The position numbers and the translations under genes are program-made. Below, piece after piece: positions 55,664 to 64,000 of a stretch of DNA of 64,000 nt. The notes under the pieces were generated by a model, which was given only the letters and a program-made list of their open reading frames with translations, was not told the DNA's origin and ran no database searches. The DNA comes from Megascapheus bottae (taxonomy: Eukaryota; Chordata; Mammalia; Rodentia; Geomyidae), in assembly GCA_024803745.1 (NCBI GenBank), contig JANJXV010000039.1, forward strand, positions 11,387,501 through 11,451,500, read 5' to 3'. Every line of letters begins with the position of its first letter. The stretch's first letter is position 1.

Positions 55664-55873
55664 TTTTTTTTTTTTTTTTTTTTTTTGGCAGTCCTGGGCT
55701 TGAACTCGGGGCCTGAGCACTGTCCTTGGACTTTCTCAAGGCTAGAACTCACCCACTTGAGCCTCAGCACCACTTCTGACTTTTTTTCCCTATGTATGGG
55801 GTACCAAAGAATCGAACCCGGGTCTTCGTGCATGCCAGGCAAGCACTCTACCATTAAGCCAAACTCCCAGCCT
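55664..55873 (-). mobile_element. Family A SINE
   Basis: Poly(T), GGCAGTCCTGGGCTTGAAC to CCAAACTCCCAGCC. CTGTCTGCTCTGCTT and CTGTCCTCTCTGCTT are imperfect flanking duplicates. Confidence 0.88.
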
Positions 55874-56085
55874 GTCCTCTCTGCTTCTATGTCTCTCTGT
55901 CTGTCTCTCTTTATATGTGTCTATCTCTGTCTCTGTCTCACTTTTCTGTCTCCCTCTGTCTCTGTATCTCTGTCTCTGACTGTCTCTGTCTTTGTTTCTG
56001 TTTCTCTATCTCTCTGTACCTTTCTCTCTGGCTGTCTCTGTGTTTGTCTTTGTCTCTCTGTCTCTTTCTATCTCTCTCTGATGGC
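55874..56085. repeat. TCTCTG-type pyrimidine-rich satellite-like tract
   Basis: About 200 bp of degenerate TCTCTGTCTCTG repeats. Frames open through it on both strands are compositional. Confidence 0.85.
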
Positions 56086-56554
56086 CCTGACCCTCTGATA
56101 TTTCTGTCTCTCACCTTCTCCCTTTCCTCCAGCGGGGGCTTCTTCATCTCTCTGGGCTTCAGAGCAGGCTGAGGCTACGTGAACCTCTCCCAGATGGGCC
56201 ATCAGTAATGGAGTCCCAGAGGCCTCTGGCTGTCCCTGGGCTCCTGCTGGGGAGCAGTGGTCAAGATGGGGAAAGAGTTGCATTGGTCCCGCATCCTTCT
56301 GTCTTCTCAGCGCTGCTCTCAGTGAAGCCAGTCAGGATTTGTTTCCACTGATTACCTCCAGGACTTCCTCATTCTCTTCCTCTTCTTTCCTGCCTTGGAC
56401 TGGATTAGCCAGCAGCTGCTTCTCAGCTCCCTGCAGGACGACATCAGGCCCACCAGAAATCACCTCCTGTGTGGCCTGAGCCCTGAAATGTTGGCAAGGA
56501 GCCCGGGGCACCCACAGTTCAGCCCTCAGCCCCCATCCTCCAGCCCCCACCACC
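56086..56554. other. Unique upstream sequence
   Basis: About 470 bp, moderately G+C-rich. Open frames (e.g. 56395-56772 plus strand) run into the next SINE and resemble no known protein. Confidence 0.5.
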
Positions 56555-56835
56555 AAACCACGTCAGCTTCATGCCAGTCACCCTGGCTACTCAGGAGGCT
56601 GTGGTCTGGAGGATCACAGTTCGAAGCCATCCTGGGCAGGAAAGTCTCTGAGCCTCTGGTCTCCAATGAACCACCAAGAAGCTGGAAATTGAGCTGTGGC
56701 TCAAGTGGTAGAGCACTAGCCTTGAACAGAAAAGTTCAGGGTCAAGTGCCCAAGCCCTGCGTTCAAGCCTAGGACTGGCATGCGCACGCGCACACACGTG
56801 CATGCACACGCGTGTGCACCCACACACACAGGTCA
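56555..56835 (+). mobile_element. Family B SINE with alternating purine-pyrimidine tail
   Basis: CAGCTTCATGCCAGTCACCC left half, right module to CCTAGGACTGGC. The tail is 42 bp of strict purine-pyrimidine alternation (56778-56819: GCATGCGCACGCGC ... GCGTGTGCAC), then a CA run. Confidence 0.85.
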
Positions 56836-57418
56836 AAGGGCATCTTTGAGAACAGGCATCACTCTTTTGGTCCTCCTCTCAGGAGAACTGGGCCTCTGTC
56901 ACCCCCTAAGCACCTGCCTTTGGCTGTTTGGTCCTTGTGTCCCCTGGCTCATATTTCACTGTTTCTGGAAAGACAGGTCTCAAGATAAATAAAGTGAGTC
57001 TGATCTGATGCCTGTCCATGTCCAAGTTTACAGTTTCATTTTAGAATGTAGGACAACTTTCTTCCAGAAATAGGTAAGACCGCTAACCCAAGAGGGAGGC
57101 CAGGGAGAGAATGAAGACGTCGAGTCTAGCTAGGAATTCGTTGTGAGTATATTATTTGAAGAAATGTTCAACAGCTAGGCAAATATTTGATACCTTTGAA
57201 TTGGAGTCCGTGTTTTCCCAGGAAAAGCATAGGCGCTGTCTGAGGCAGACCCCCCCTTCCCTCAGGCTCTACCTGGATGGCACACCCGTTTAGGCAGCCA
57301 TCTCTTCTGAGACATGCTGGGAAGCAATTAAAGCTGCTTGCTGGCTGGAATCGAGTGCACATGCATGCATACCTAGCCTCGGTCCCAGGGCGGGGTCTGC
57401 TACAGAAATAGAGCAGGC
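56836..57418. other. Repeat-free upstream block
   Basis: About 580 bp of unique sequence. 57120-57360 has balanced composition with motifs such as AATATTTGATACC and GCAATTAAAGCTGC. No coding signal. Confidence 0.45.
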
Positions 57419-57419
57419 T

Positions 57420-57860
57420 GGCTGGGTGCTGTGGCTCATGCCTGTAATCTTAGCTACTTGAGAGGCTGAGATCTAGAGAATTGAAGTTCAAAGCTGGCCC
57501 AGGAAGAAAAGTCTGTGAGACTCTTATCTCCAATGAATCGACAAAATCAAAAGTGGAGCTGTGGTTCAAGGGCTCTACTCACTAGCTAGCCTGAGCAAAA
57601 AAGCTCAGGGACAATATCAAGGCCCTGAGTTCATGCCCCCTGGCAAAAAAAAAAAAATGCCCAGACCGGGAGTTTGGCCGAGTGGTTAAAGTGCTTGCCT
57701 AGCATGCATGAGGACCCAGGTTCGATTCCCCGGTACCACATACATAGAAAAAAGCCGGAAGTGGTGCTGAGGCTCAAGTGGTAGAGCTCTAGCCTTGAGA
57801 AAGTCCAAGGACAGTGCTCAGGCCCTGAGCTCAAGCCCAGGACTGGCAAAAAAAAAAAAA
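57420..57860 (+). mobile_element. Family B SINE and family A SINE
   Basis: A family B at 57420-57655 with poly(A). A family A at 57664-57857 is inserted at its tail with AAATGCCCA duplicated (57655-57663 and after the second poly(A)). Confidence 0.9.
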
Positions 57861-57879
57861 AATGCCCATGTTTTGTGTT

Positions 57880-58220
57880 TCCTTGTTTATTTACTTGTTG
57901 GTTTCAGTCCTGGGACTTGAACTCGAGGTCTCATGCTTTCACATGTCTTTTGTTTTCTCTCAGGTCTGGCACTCTACCACTTGAACCACCAGCCACTTGC
58001 TTGTTTATTGGAGATTAGATTCTTACGAACTTTCCTGCCAGGGCTGGCTTCAAACCTGGATCCCCAGATTTCAGCTTCCTGAGTTAAGGGGTGAGTCTTC
58101 AGCACTGAACTTATGGTTGTATTTTGCAATATGTATGTATTGTTTCACATTGTTGGGGATCACACCCAAGGCCTTCCACAAGCCAGTCAAGCTCTCCACT
58201 TGAGCAATCGTCCCAGCCGA
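57880..58220 (-). mobile_element. Family B SINE and old ID monomer
   Basis: A reverse family B at 57905-58085; a reverse ID monomer at 58143-58220 (GGGGATCACACCCAAGGCC ... ATCGTCCCAGCC). Confidence 0.75.
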
Positions 58221-58299
58221 TCACAAAGAGAATATGACACTCAGTTTTCAGCTTACCACTAAGCAGTTGTGCCAAAAAGTACCTAAGACTATGGATGCT

Positions 58300-58920
58300 T
58301 TGCCAGATACCAGCAGCTCACCCCGTCATCCTAGCTACTTAGAATCTTGGTTCTAAGCCATCCAGGGCAGGAAAATCTGAGAAATTCTTATCTTCATGAA
58401 CTACCAAAAAGCTGGAAGTGGAGCTGTGGCTCAAGTGGTAGCAAAAGAAGCTCAGGGATAGTGTTCAGGTCCTGAGTTCAAGCCCCAGGACCAGCAGATT
58501 AGATGTGTGGCTCAGGTGGTAGAGTGCCAACTAATGAGTGAAAATGTCATACTGAGTTGATTCCTAGTCTTGGACAAAAGAAATGAGAATATGTAAGCTC
58601 TTACCCAGAGTTCAGGGTATTACAAGAATCATCCTGGCAAATCATTTTATTTTTCTTCCTATTGTTTGTATTGTTCTTTTTTCTTTTTTGTCAGTCGTGG
58701 GGCTTGAACTCTAGGCCTGTGCACTCTCCCTGAGCTCTTCAGCTCAAGGCTATTGCCCTACCCCTTGGGTCACATCACCACTTCCCGTTTTCTACTGGTT
58801 AATTGGAGACAAGAGTCTCATGGACTTTAGTGCCCAAGCTGGCTTTGAACCTTGATCCTCAGATCTCAGCCTCCTGAGTAGCTAGGATTACAGGCCGTGA
58901 GACACCGTGCCTAGCTTGTT
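58300..58920. mobile_element. Family B (+) with partial second right module, family B (-)
   Basis: A plus copy at 58300-58497 followed by a stub right module (GTGTGGCTCAGGTGGTAGAGTGCC, 58504-58527); a reverse copy at 58690-58915 (CAGTCGTGGGGCTTGAACTC to CACCGTGCCTAGC). Confidence 0.8.
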
Positions 58921-59115
58921 GTCTATTCTCGTTTTGGACTTTTTTAGGGGGTGCAAAAATGGGGCAATGAAAAGGGAGGGAGGAAAGGTGAACAGGCAAT
59001 GTGTGTAAACTTTATGTGGAAAGTGAACAGTGTAGCTTGTGTGCAGGGCTGGAAGGGGAAAACGAGGCAAAGCAAAAGAAGGGGTGACAATGTCCAACAA
59101 GAATTGTACTCATGG

Positions 59116-59284
59116 GGGCCTGGAGGGTGGCCTAGTGGTAGAGTGCTTGCCTAGCATGCACCAAGACCTGGGTTCAATTCCTCAGTACCACGTACTTAGA
59201 AAAAAAAAAAAGCTGGAAGTGGTGCTGTGGCTCCAGTGGTAGAGCTCTAGCTTGAGAAAGCCCAAGGACAGTGCTCAGGCCCAA
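59116..59284 (+). mobile_element. Family A SINE truncated at CpG island edge
   Basis: GGGCCTGGAGGGTGGCCTAG to GACAGTGCTCAGGCCC, where the copy stops without its CTGAGCTCAAGCCCAGGACTGGC end, directly abutting G+C-rich DNA. Confidence 0.85.
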
Positions 59285-60030
59285 GGGGGAGGGGAAGGGA
59301 GAGAAGACTGCACCCCGACAACCACCGCAAATTGGCTCTTTGGGGAGTCATTTGCGGCTCTTGTTCTGCGGGGAGGACTAAAGGAAAAGGGGACAGCACT
59401 GATCGGCTGGGTCCCTCCATGCTCAGAGGAGGCGGGGGAGGGGGGGCCGCGCCAAGCCCCTGCCTCCACCACCGCGTGGGCCCCGAGGCTAATCGGCCTC
59501 CCCTTGAGCTGTTGTTCCGCACGCCACCACCGGATGGCAGCAGAGGCCGGGCGATGGCGCGGCCGGCGGGAGCGCGCCGGGGCACACCAGGGCGCAGGCC
59601 TTTGGGGACCGTCCGCCGCGGCCCTAACCTCCCCCTCCCCGATCCTCGCCCCGGGAAAGCACCGCTGGACCTGCATCCCTACAGCCTCGAGTTCAGGCCC
59701 CCGCCCCCCGCCCCCCACACACACACCTAGTCCTCGATCGCCGGTTCCTGCTGTTCCAAGCACACATTGGTTGATTGACTCGGGTGGAGGGACCCCAGGT
59801 GCAATCAAACCCCGCAGGAGCGTGGCTGGGCGCGTGGTGGGGGGACCCCCACAGGCCGTCCCCCTCCTCCTGCCAGCCCATCGCACTCACCGGTGGGGCT
59901 GAAGAGGCGTCACCACGCCCCCCTCCTCCTGGGACCCTGCCTGAGACGCCCCCCAAGCCGCTCCATCACCACCCACCAGGCCCAGACAGACCAGGCCTGG
60001 CGCCTGTGTGCATGGGCCAGAGGTCCTAGG
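59285..60030. promoter_or_regulatory. Second CpG island, 18 kb upstream of URI1
   Basis: About 750 bp of G+C-rich, CpG-rich unique sequence (GCGATGGCGCGGCCGGCGG near 59551-59569, GTCCGCCGCGGCCC near 59610). Long open frames run on both strands, as expected of stop-poor G+C-rich DNA. None gives a protein I recognise, and none is preferred. It could be an orphan CpG island, a non-coding RNA promoter or an unannotated first exon. Confidence 0.6.
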
Positions 60031-60575
60031 GCTCGAACTCAAGGCCTGAGCACACCCATATACCTTTTCTTTTTTTTCCTTTCATGGCTACTGGGACTTA
60101 AACTCAAGGCCTTGGGCGTTGTCTCTGAGCTTTGGTGCTTTGATCCTCAGATCTCAGCCTTGTGAGTTACTCGCATTACAGGGGTGGCCTCCAGCTGCAG
60201 AGCAGAGCTCTGAGGCCGGGAGCCTGGCCCTTCTGTTTTTCTGCCATCAATCATTCCACCATCTCATCCTCTTGCCTGCAAGCATCCACCCAAGTCAGTT
60301 CAGCTCAGAAGGACTGCTATGACAGCCCGGGTATCCAGACCCACTCCTTGGCCTAATGCACCATGATCTTTTCTGACTTTTTTAAGGTCAGAGACAGAGA
60401 CTTGAAGTTGGTATTTGCTGTTCCTTCTCACTGGATAATGCTCTACCAACTGAGCCAGTGAACCACCAGAAAACTGGAGGTGTAGTTGTGCCTCATAATG
60501 GTAGAGAAGTAGCTTTGAGCACAAACAGCTCCACCTAAGATCTGAATTCAAGCCCCAGGACCAACAGAGGGGGGA
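60031..60575. mobile_element. Family B fragments around unique sequence
   Basis: A reverse family B remnant at 60060-60182 (GGCTACTGGGACTTAAACTC, GATCTCAGCCTTGTGAG), unique 60190-60370, then a plus right module at about 60458-60570 (GAACCACCAGAAAACTGG ... TTCAAGCCCCAGGACC). Confidence 0.65.
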
Positions 60576-60581
60576 AAAAAG

Positions 60582-60630
60582 TCATGCTAATCTCTGTATT
60601 GTTCCAATTTTAGTATATGACCTGCCTAAA
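60582..60630 (-). pseudogene. U6 snRNA pseudogene fragment
   Basis: The reverse complement contains ATACTAAAATTGGAAC followed by AATACAGAG and ATTAGCATG, the 5'-to-middle part of U6 (ATACTAAAATTGGAACGATACAGAGAAGATTAGCATGG) with a C-to-A or G-to-A type change and a short deletion. The capped 5' stem and the 3' half are missing, so it is not functional. It abuts an A-rich run at the tail of a SINE right module. Confidence 0.85.
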
Positions 60631-61115
60631 CACATCCTATAGCACCTTGCTTCCTTCTGCATTTTCTATCTGGAAGTTTATAATTCGGGCATTATACTGG
60701 GCTGTGGAAGTATGCGTCTCTTCTTAATTAATCCTTCCTGAAGCCCTATCAACTCTTTCCATCAAGACTGTCTTCAGCTCAGAAAAATCTTCCTTAATTG
60801 TTAAATTATTATTTTCCCTTTCTATGTCTTTTTTTCTTCTCTGATGAACTCCTCTTCTTTAATGAATAGACTGGTAGATTTCCCCCTGCCCCTCCTTTAT
60901 GGTTGGTCATGGGGCTTGAATTCAGGGCCTGGGCACTGTCCTTGAGGTTTTTGGTTTTAGTAGCTAGGATGATAAATGTGAGCCACCAGCACCTGGATAC
61001 TCTTCTCCCTTCCTTCCCCTCCCCTTCCCTTTTCTTTTCAATGGGATCTCAATCTGTATTCTAAACTGGCCTGAAGCTCGAGACCCTCCAGTCTCAGCTT
61101 CCTGAGACCCCACCT
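60631..61115 (-). mobile_element. Unique sequence, then family B and B1-like fragments
   Basis: 60631-60895 is unique. A reverse family B at 60900-61000 lacks its middle (right module joined directly to TAGTAGCTAGGATGATAAATG). A pyrimidine tract and a B1-like reverse fragment (GGGATCTCAATCTG ... CTTCCTGAG) follow to 61108. Confidence 0.65.
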
Positions 61116-61159
61116 GTACTTTTCTTTCCCCAGGTAGATACCATGAAGACTGGCTGTTA

Positions 61160-61720
61160 GAGCCAGGCACTGGTGGCTCATACCTGTAATTCCAGCTACT
61201 CAGGAGGCTGAGATTTGAGGATCATAGTTTAAAGCCAGCTCAGGCAGGAAAGTCAGTGAGACTCATCTCCAGTGAACCAGCAAAAAAGAGAAGTGGAGTG
61301 GTGAAAAGTGGTAGAGCACCAGCCATGAGCAAAAAAAGCTAAGGAATACTGCCCAGACCCTGAGTTCAAGTCCCACAATACACACACACCTACCCCAAAA
61401 TGGAAAGCCTTTGTCATTTAAAATTCAACTGAGAATCTCTGGAAGAGAAAGATTCTTCCTAAAAGTCAGTGTTTCTGAAGTTTAGGTAGAAGAAAATCTC
61501 TCCACAGACTTTAGAAAGAGATCTGATCTGGGCACTGGTGGTTCACACCTGTAAAGCCAAACCTACTCAAGAGGTCGAGATGTGAGGATCATGATTCAAA
61601 GCCAGCCCGGGCAGGAAATGAACCACCAGAAACCTGGAAGGGGAGCAGTGGCTTGGTGGTGGAGCACCAAAGCTCAGGGGCAGCTCGCAGGCCATGAGTT
61701 CAAACCCCAGGACATGCTTT
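61160..61720 (+). mobile_element. Two family B SINEs
   Basis: Copies at 61162-61390 (CCAGGCACTGGTGGCTCATACC; short CA tail) and 61528-61720 (GGCACTGGTGGTTCACACC; internally shortened). Confidence 0.85.
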
Positions 61721-62562
61721 CCGGCCACTCAGAGGAACAGGCAGAACAGGACTGGAGCTTGGGGGAAGGCTGGCTTGCCTTTGAATTATGCACACACGGT
61801 GGAGAACCATTGGTGGTCTTAATGGAGCTTAATTAACTACTTGGCACAGCTAATGAATGAAATATTTAAATGTTCAACAGAGACTCGGATGTGATGTGGT
61901 GGACATTACAGCTCGGTGACCATCAGTCATCCATTGGTCCTGGGGACTGGAGCCCCTGCAGCCTCCACAGCCACAGCCTCAGCCCTGCGGCCTTCACCCT
62001 GGCACACAAAACCCTAGGAGACACTATCATCAGGGCTTGAGCAGCTCTGTCTGGCCCTATCCCAGCCACATCACTTGCTGGAAGCTTTGGGGTCCGGGGT
62101 CTGCACACTCCATTCTTTTGATCAGAAATCCTCCATCTTCTTTGAATCAATCATTTATTTACTTACTTACACAGTTCTCTATTTTTTTTTTTTTTAATTT
62201 TGCTGGTCATGGGGCTTGAACTCTGGACCAGGGCGCTGTCCAAACCCACCTGCCTTTTGTATGGAACTGGGATTAGAGGGATGTCTGGCAGGGTAGCCGA
62301 CCACCAGGGTTCCCACACCCAGCACCCAATCTTCCCTAGGAACAAGAGCAGTGGCAGGTGGCAGGAATCGGAGGGCCTTGAGGTGAAAAGTGGATATCCA
62401 AACTGGAAGCTCAGCATTGCCACCTACTGGCCACTGTAAGGAATGTCCTGCGAAAATTCAAGCTCCTGTCCTCCCTGACCTTGTACACCAGGAACCCTTA
62501 GAGCTGAAAACCAAACCTGCCAGAAACAACGGTACAAAAATTATATTTCTTTTCTGTTTTGG
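61721..62562. other. Mostly unique upstream sequence
   Basis: Unique blocks at 61721-62199 and 62250-62562 separated by a reverse family B scrap (GTCATGGGGCTTGAACTC, 62206-62230). 61815-61880 has several TAAT-type cores (CTTAATTAACTAC, GCTAATGAATG). Confidence 0.5.
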
Positions 62563-62945
62563 TCAGTCACGGGACTTGAACTCAGGGCCTGGGCACTGTC
62601 CTAGGGTTTTCCTCAAGGCTAGTGCTCTACCATATGAGCCACAGCACCACTTTTAGATTTTTCTATATTTGTGGTATCTAGGAATCGAACCCGGGTCTTC
62701 CTGCATGCTAGCCAAGCACTCTGCCACTAGGCCAAACTTCTGGCCCCTTGAGCCCTCATTTAGTTATTTGTTGTTGTTGATCATAGCTGGTGTTTTACCA
62801 GCTGAGCCACACCTCCATGGTGGCTTCTTGCCAGTTGACTGGAGATATGGGTGTGTCAGATTTGCCTGCCTGGGTTGACTTCAAACTGCAATCCTCCAGA
62901 TCTCAGCCTCCTGACAAGGCATGCACCTCTGACACCTGGCTTTGT
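62563..62945 (-). mobile_element. Family A and family B SINEs
   Basis: A reverse family A at 62563-62745 (GTCAGTCACGGGACTTGAAC to CCAAACTTCTGGCCCC); a reverse, shortened family B at 62765-62942. Confidence 0.85.
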
Positions 62946-63369
62946 CTTTTATACCAAATAAATACAACAGCTATAATTAGGCTCTTTCACAAGATGGATG
63001 GATGGTTTAATCTTGGAAATATTTGCTCCTGAACCAGAACAGATCTTCTGGAAGACCATCAGACCTCTAAAATTGTTGGGCAGATGCCAGCCAGTCCCAC
63101 TTGTCATTTCTGCCTCTGGGTGACTCCTTTTGGAGACAGCAGTTCTTAAGGCTTAGATCAGATGATCTAGAGCCCCCTCGTAGGACAGATGAGCAAACTG
63201 GCCCAAAGCAGGCTAGCCCACATAGAGGCTGCACCCCAGGTGAGCTCTCCACGCCCCAGCAGCTCCTTCTCAGGGCTCAGCTCCTCCTTTGAGCCTGCCA
63301 GGCTGGGGTCTACCACCTCTGCCCATCTCCCACTGGGCCTCCAGGACTGGAGAGGACTGGGGAGCAGGA
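62946..63369. other. Unique upstream sequence
   Basis: About 420 bp, no recognised repeat or exon. Confidence 0.5.
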
Positions 63370-63595
63370 GGTCCTGGAGCTTGAACTCAAGGCTGAGCAC
63401 TGTCCCAGAACATTTTTTTGTTCAAAGCTGACACTCTACCACTTGAGCCACAGCTTCACTTCTGGCTTTTTAGCGGCTAACTGGAGAGGAGTCTCTTAGC
63501 TTAGTCTGCCCACATTGGCTTCGAACCATGATCCTGTAGATGTCGGTTTCCTAAGTAGCAAGGGTTACAAGCATGAACCATGGGATGTCCCAGCT
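63370..63595 (-). mobile_element. Family B SINE
   Basis: GGTCCTGGAGCTTGAACTC to GTTACAAGCATGAACC, diverged left half. Confidence 0.8.
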
Positions 63596-64000
63596 AGCAG
63601 GGGGAAGAGGGTTCTTCTGAAGGGAAGAATCAAGCACTGTGATGACTCTAGTGACGAACACACAGCCCCAGCATCCTCTTCCTGATTATGCACAATGCAC
63701 ACGGTCAGAAGCTGAGTGACTGCGCCGCTCATCAAAAGCTCCACGGGCAGAGAGGCCACGGCAGCTCTGGCTGGCCCACGTTGCCTGTGCCTTTGTGTTC
63801 TCTTCCCAGCCCTGTGCAGCCCCTGGGCCTCCTCTCTCTGACAGTGTGCTCTCCTGATGGTGGAGGTCCCTCTGTGCTCTATTTTAAAGGATTAATTAAC
63901 CTTGTGAGATTGGGGCGGGGGAAACTCCACCTGGCTATTTAACTGCATGGAAAGTCACCAGCCAATTTCTAGCTCACAGTGAAGACCATATGGCATTTCA
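63596..64000. other. Unique sequence at window edge
   Basis: About 400 bp without repeats. A frame at 63688-63942 has no recognisable protein. Contains GGATTAATTAACC near 63889. Confidence 0.45.

Noticed and set aside
55499..56098. 199-codon plus-strand frame
   Set aside because: It crosses a reverse SINE and a TCTCTG repeat tract; its sequence is repeat translation.
59252..59902. Frames of 216 and 203 codons over the second CpG island as a new gene
   Set aside because: Both strands are open, the plus one starts inside a SINE, neither resembles a known family, and G+C-rich DNA is poor in stops. Recorded as a CpG island only.
42400..64000. CCNE1 exons expected upstream of URI1
   Set aside because: No cyclin-box sequence or spliced coding segment was recognised on either strand; the gene is probably beyond the right edge.

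Overview
This is mammalian nuclear DNA from a rodent, most likely of the superfamily Geomyoidea (kangaroo rat, pocket mouse or pocket gopher). The dominant repeat is a dimeric Pol III SINE with a tRNA-Ala/ID-like left half and a right half ending in CAGGACTGGC plus poly(A). It fits the published description of IDL-Geo, which is reported only from Geomyoidea; the assignment is from memory, not from a database search.

The only protein-coding gene I can support is URI1 (unconventional prefoldin RPB5 interactor 1), on the minus strand. Its CpG-island promoter and exon 1 are at about 40.6-41.6 kb. Exon 2 is a 35-nt micro-exon at 18850-18884, exon 3 is at 4539-4617 and exon 4 at 2795-2930. Splice sites, phases and protein join without a break for 114 codons plus one base; the remaining exons lie beyond the left edge. 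Introns 1, 2 and 3 measure 22,060, 14,232 and 1,608 bp. Everything right of about 41.6 kb is 5' flank with no recognisable coding exon. In other mammals CCNE1 lies upstream of URI1, but I see no CCNE1 sequence here.

The rest is retrotransposon debris. More than a hundred SINE copies fall into two main dimeric families that share the same right-hand module. 'Family A' is the tRNA-like left half plus right module (IDL-Geo). 'Family B' is a 7SL/B1-like left half plus the same kind of right module. Older B1+ID dimers and ID monomers are scattered among them. L1 debris lies at 1.1-2.3, 21.98-22.12, 24.2, 26.5-30.5, 43.3-45.4 and 46.1 kb. Many insertions are nested with readable target-site duplications, so relative ages can be ordered. 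Many microsatellites grow from SINE tails.

Against this background several blocks stand out. About 6 kb free of SINEs (15.1-21.2 kb) surrounds micro-exon 2. A 1.36-kb repeat-free, homeobox-motif-rich block sits at 48.9-50.3 kb. A second CpG island lies 18 kb upstream of URI1 at 59.3-60.0 kb. A 50-bp repeat array and a G-quadruplex-prone run lie just inside intron 1. A minisatellite at 1.67-2.0 kb appears to have been born inside an L1 3' end. A U6 snRNA fragment lies at 60.58-60.63 kb. No bacterial, phage, CRISPR or viral system is present.
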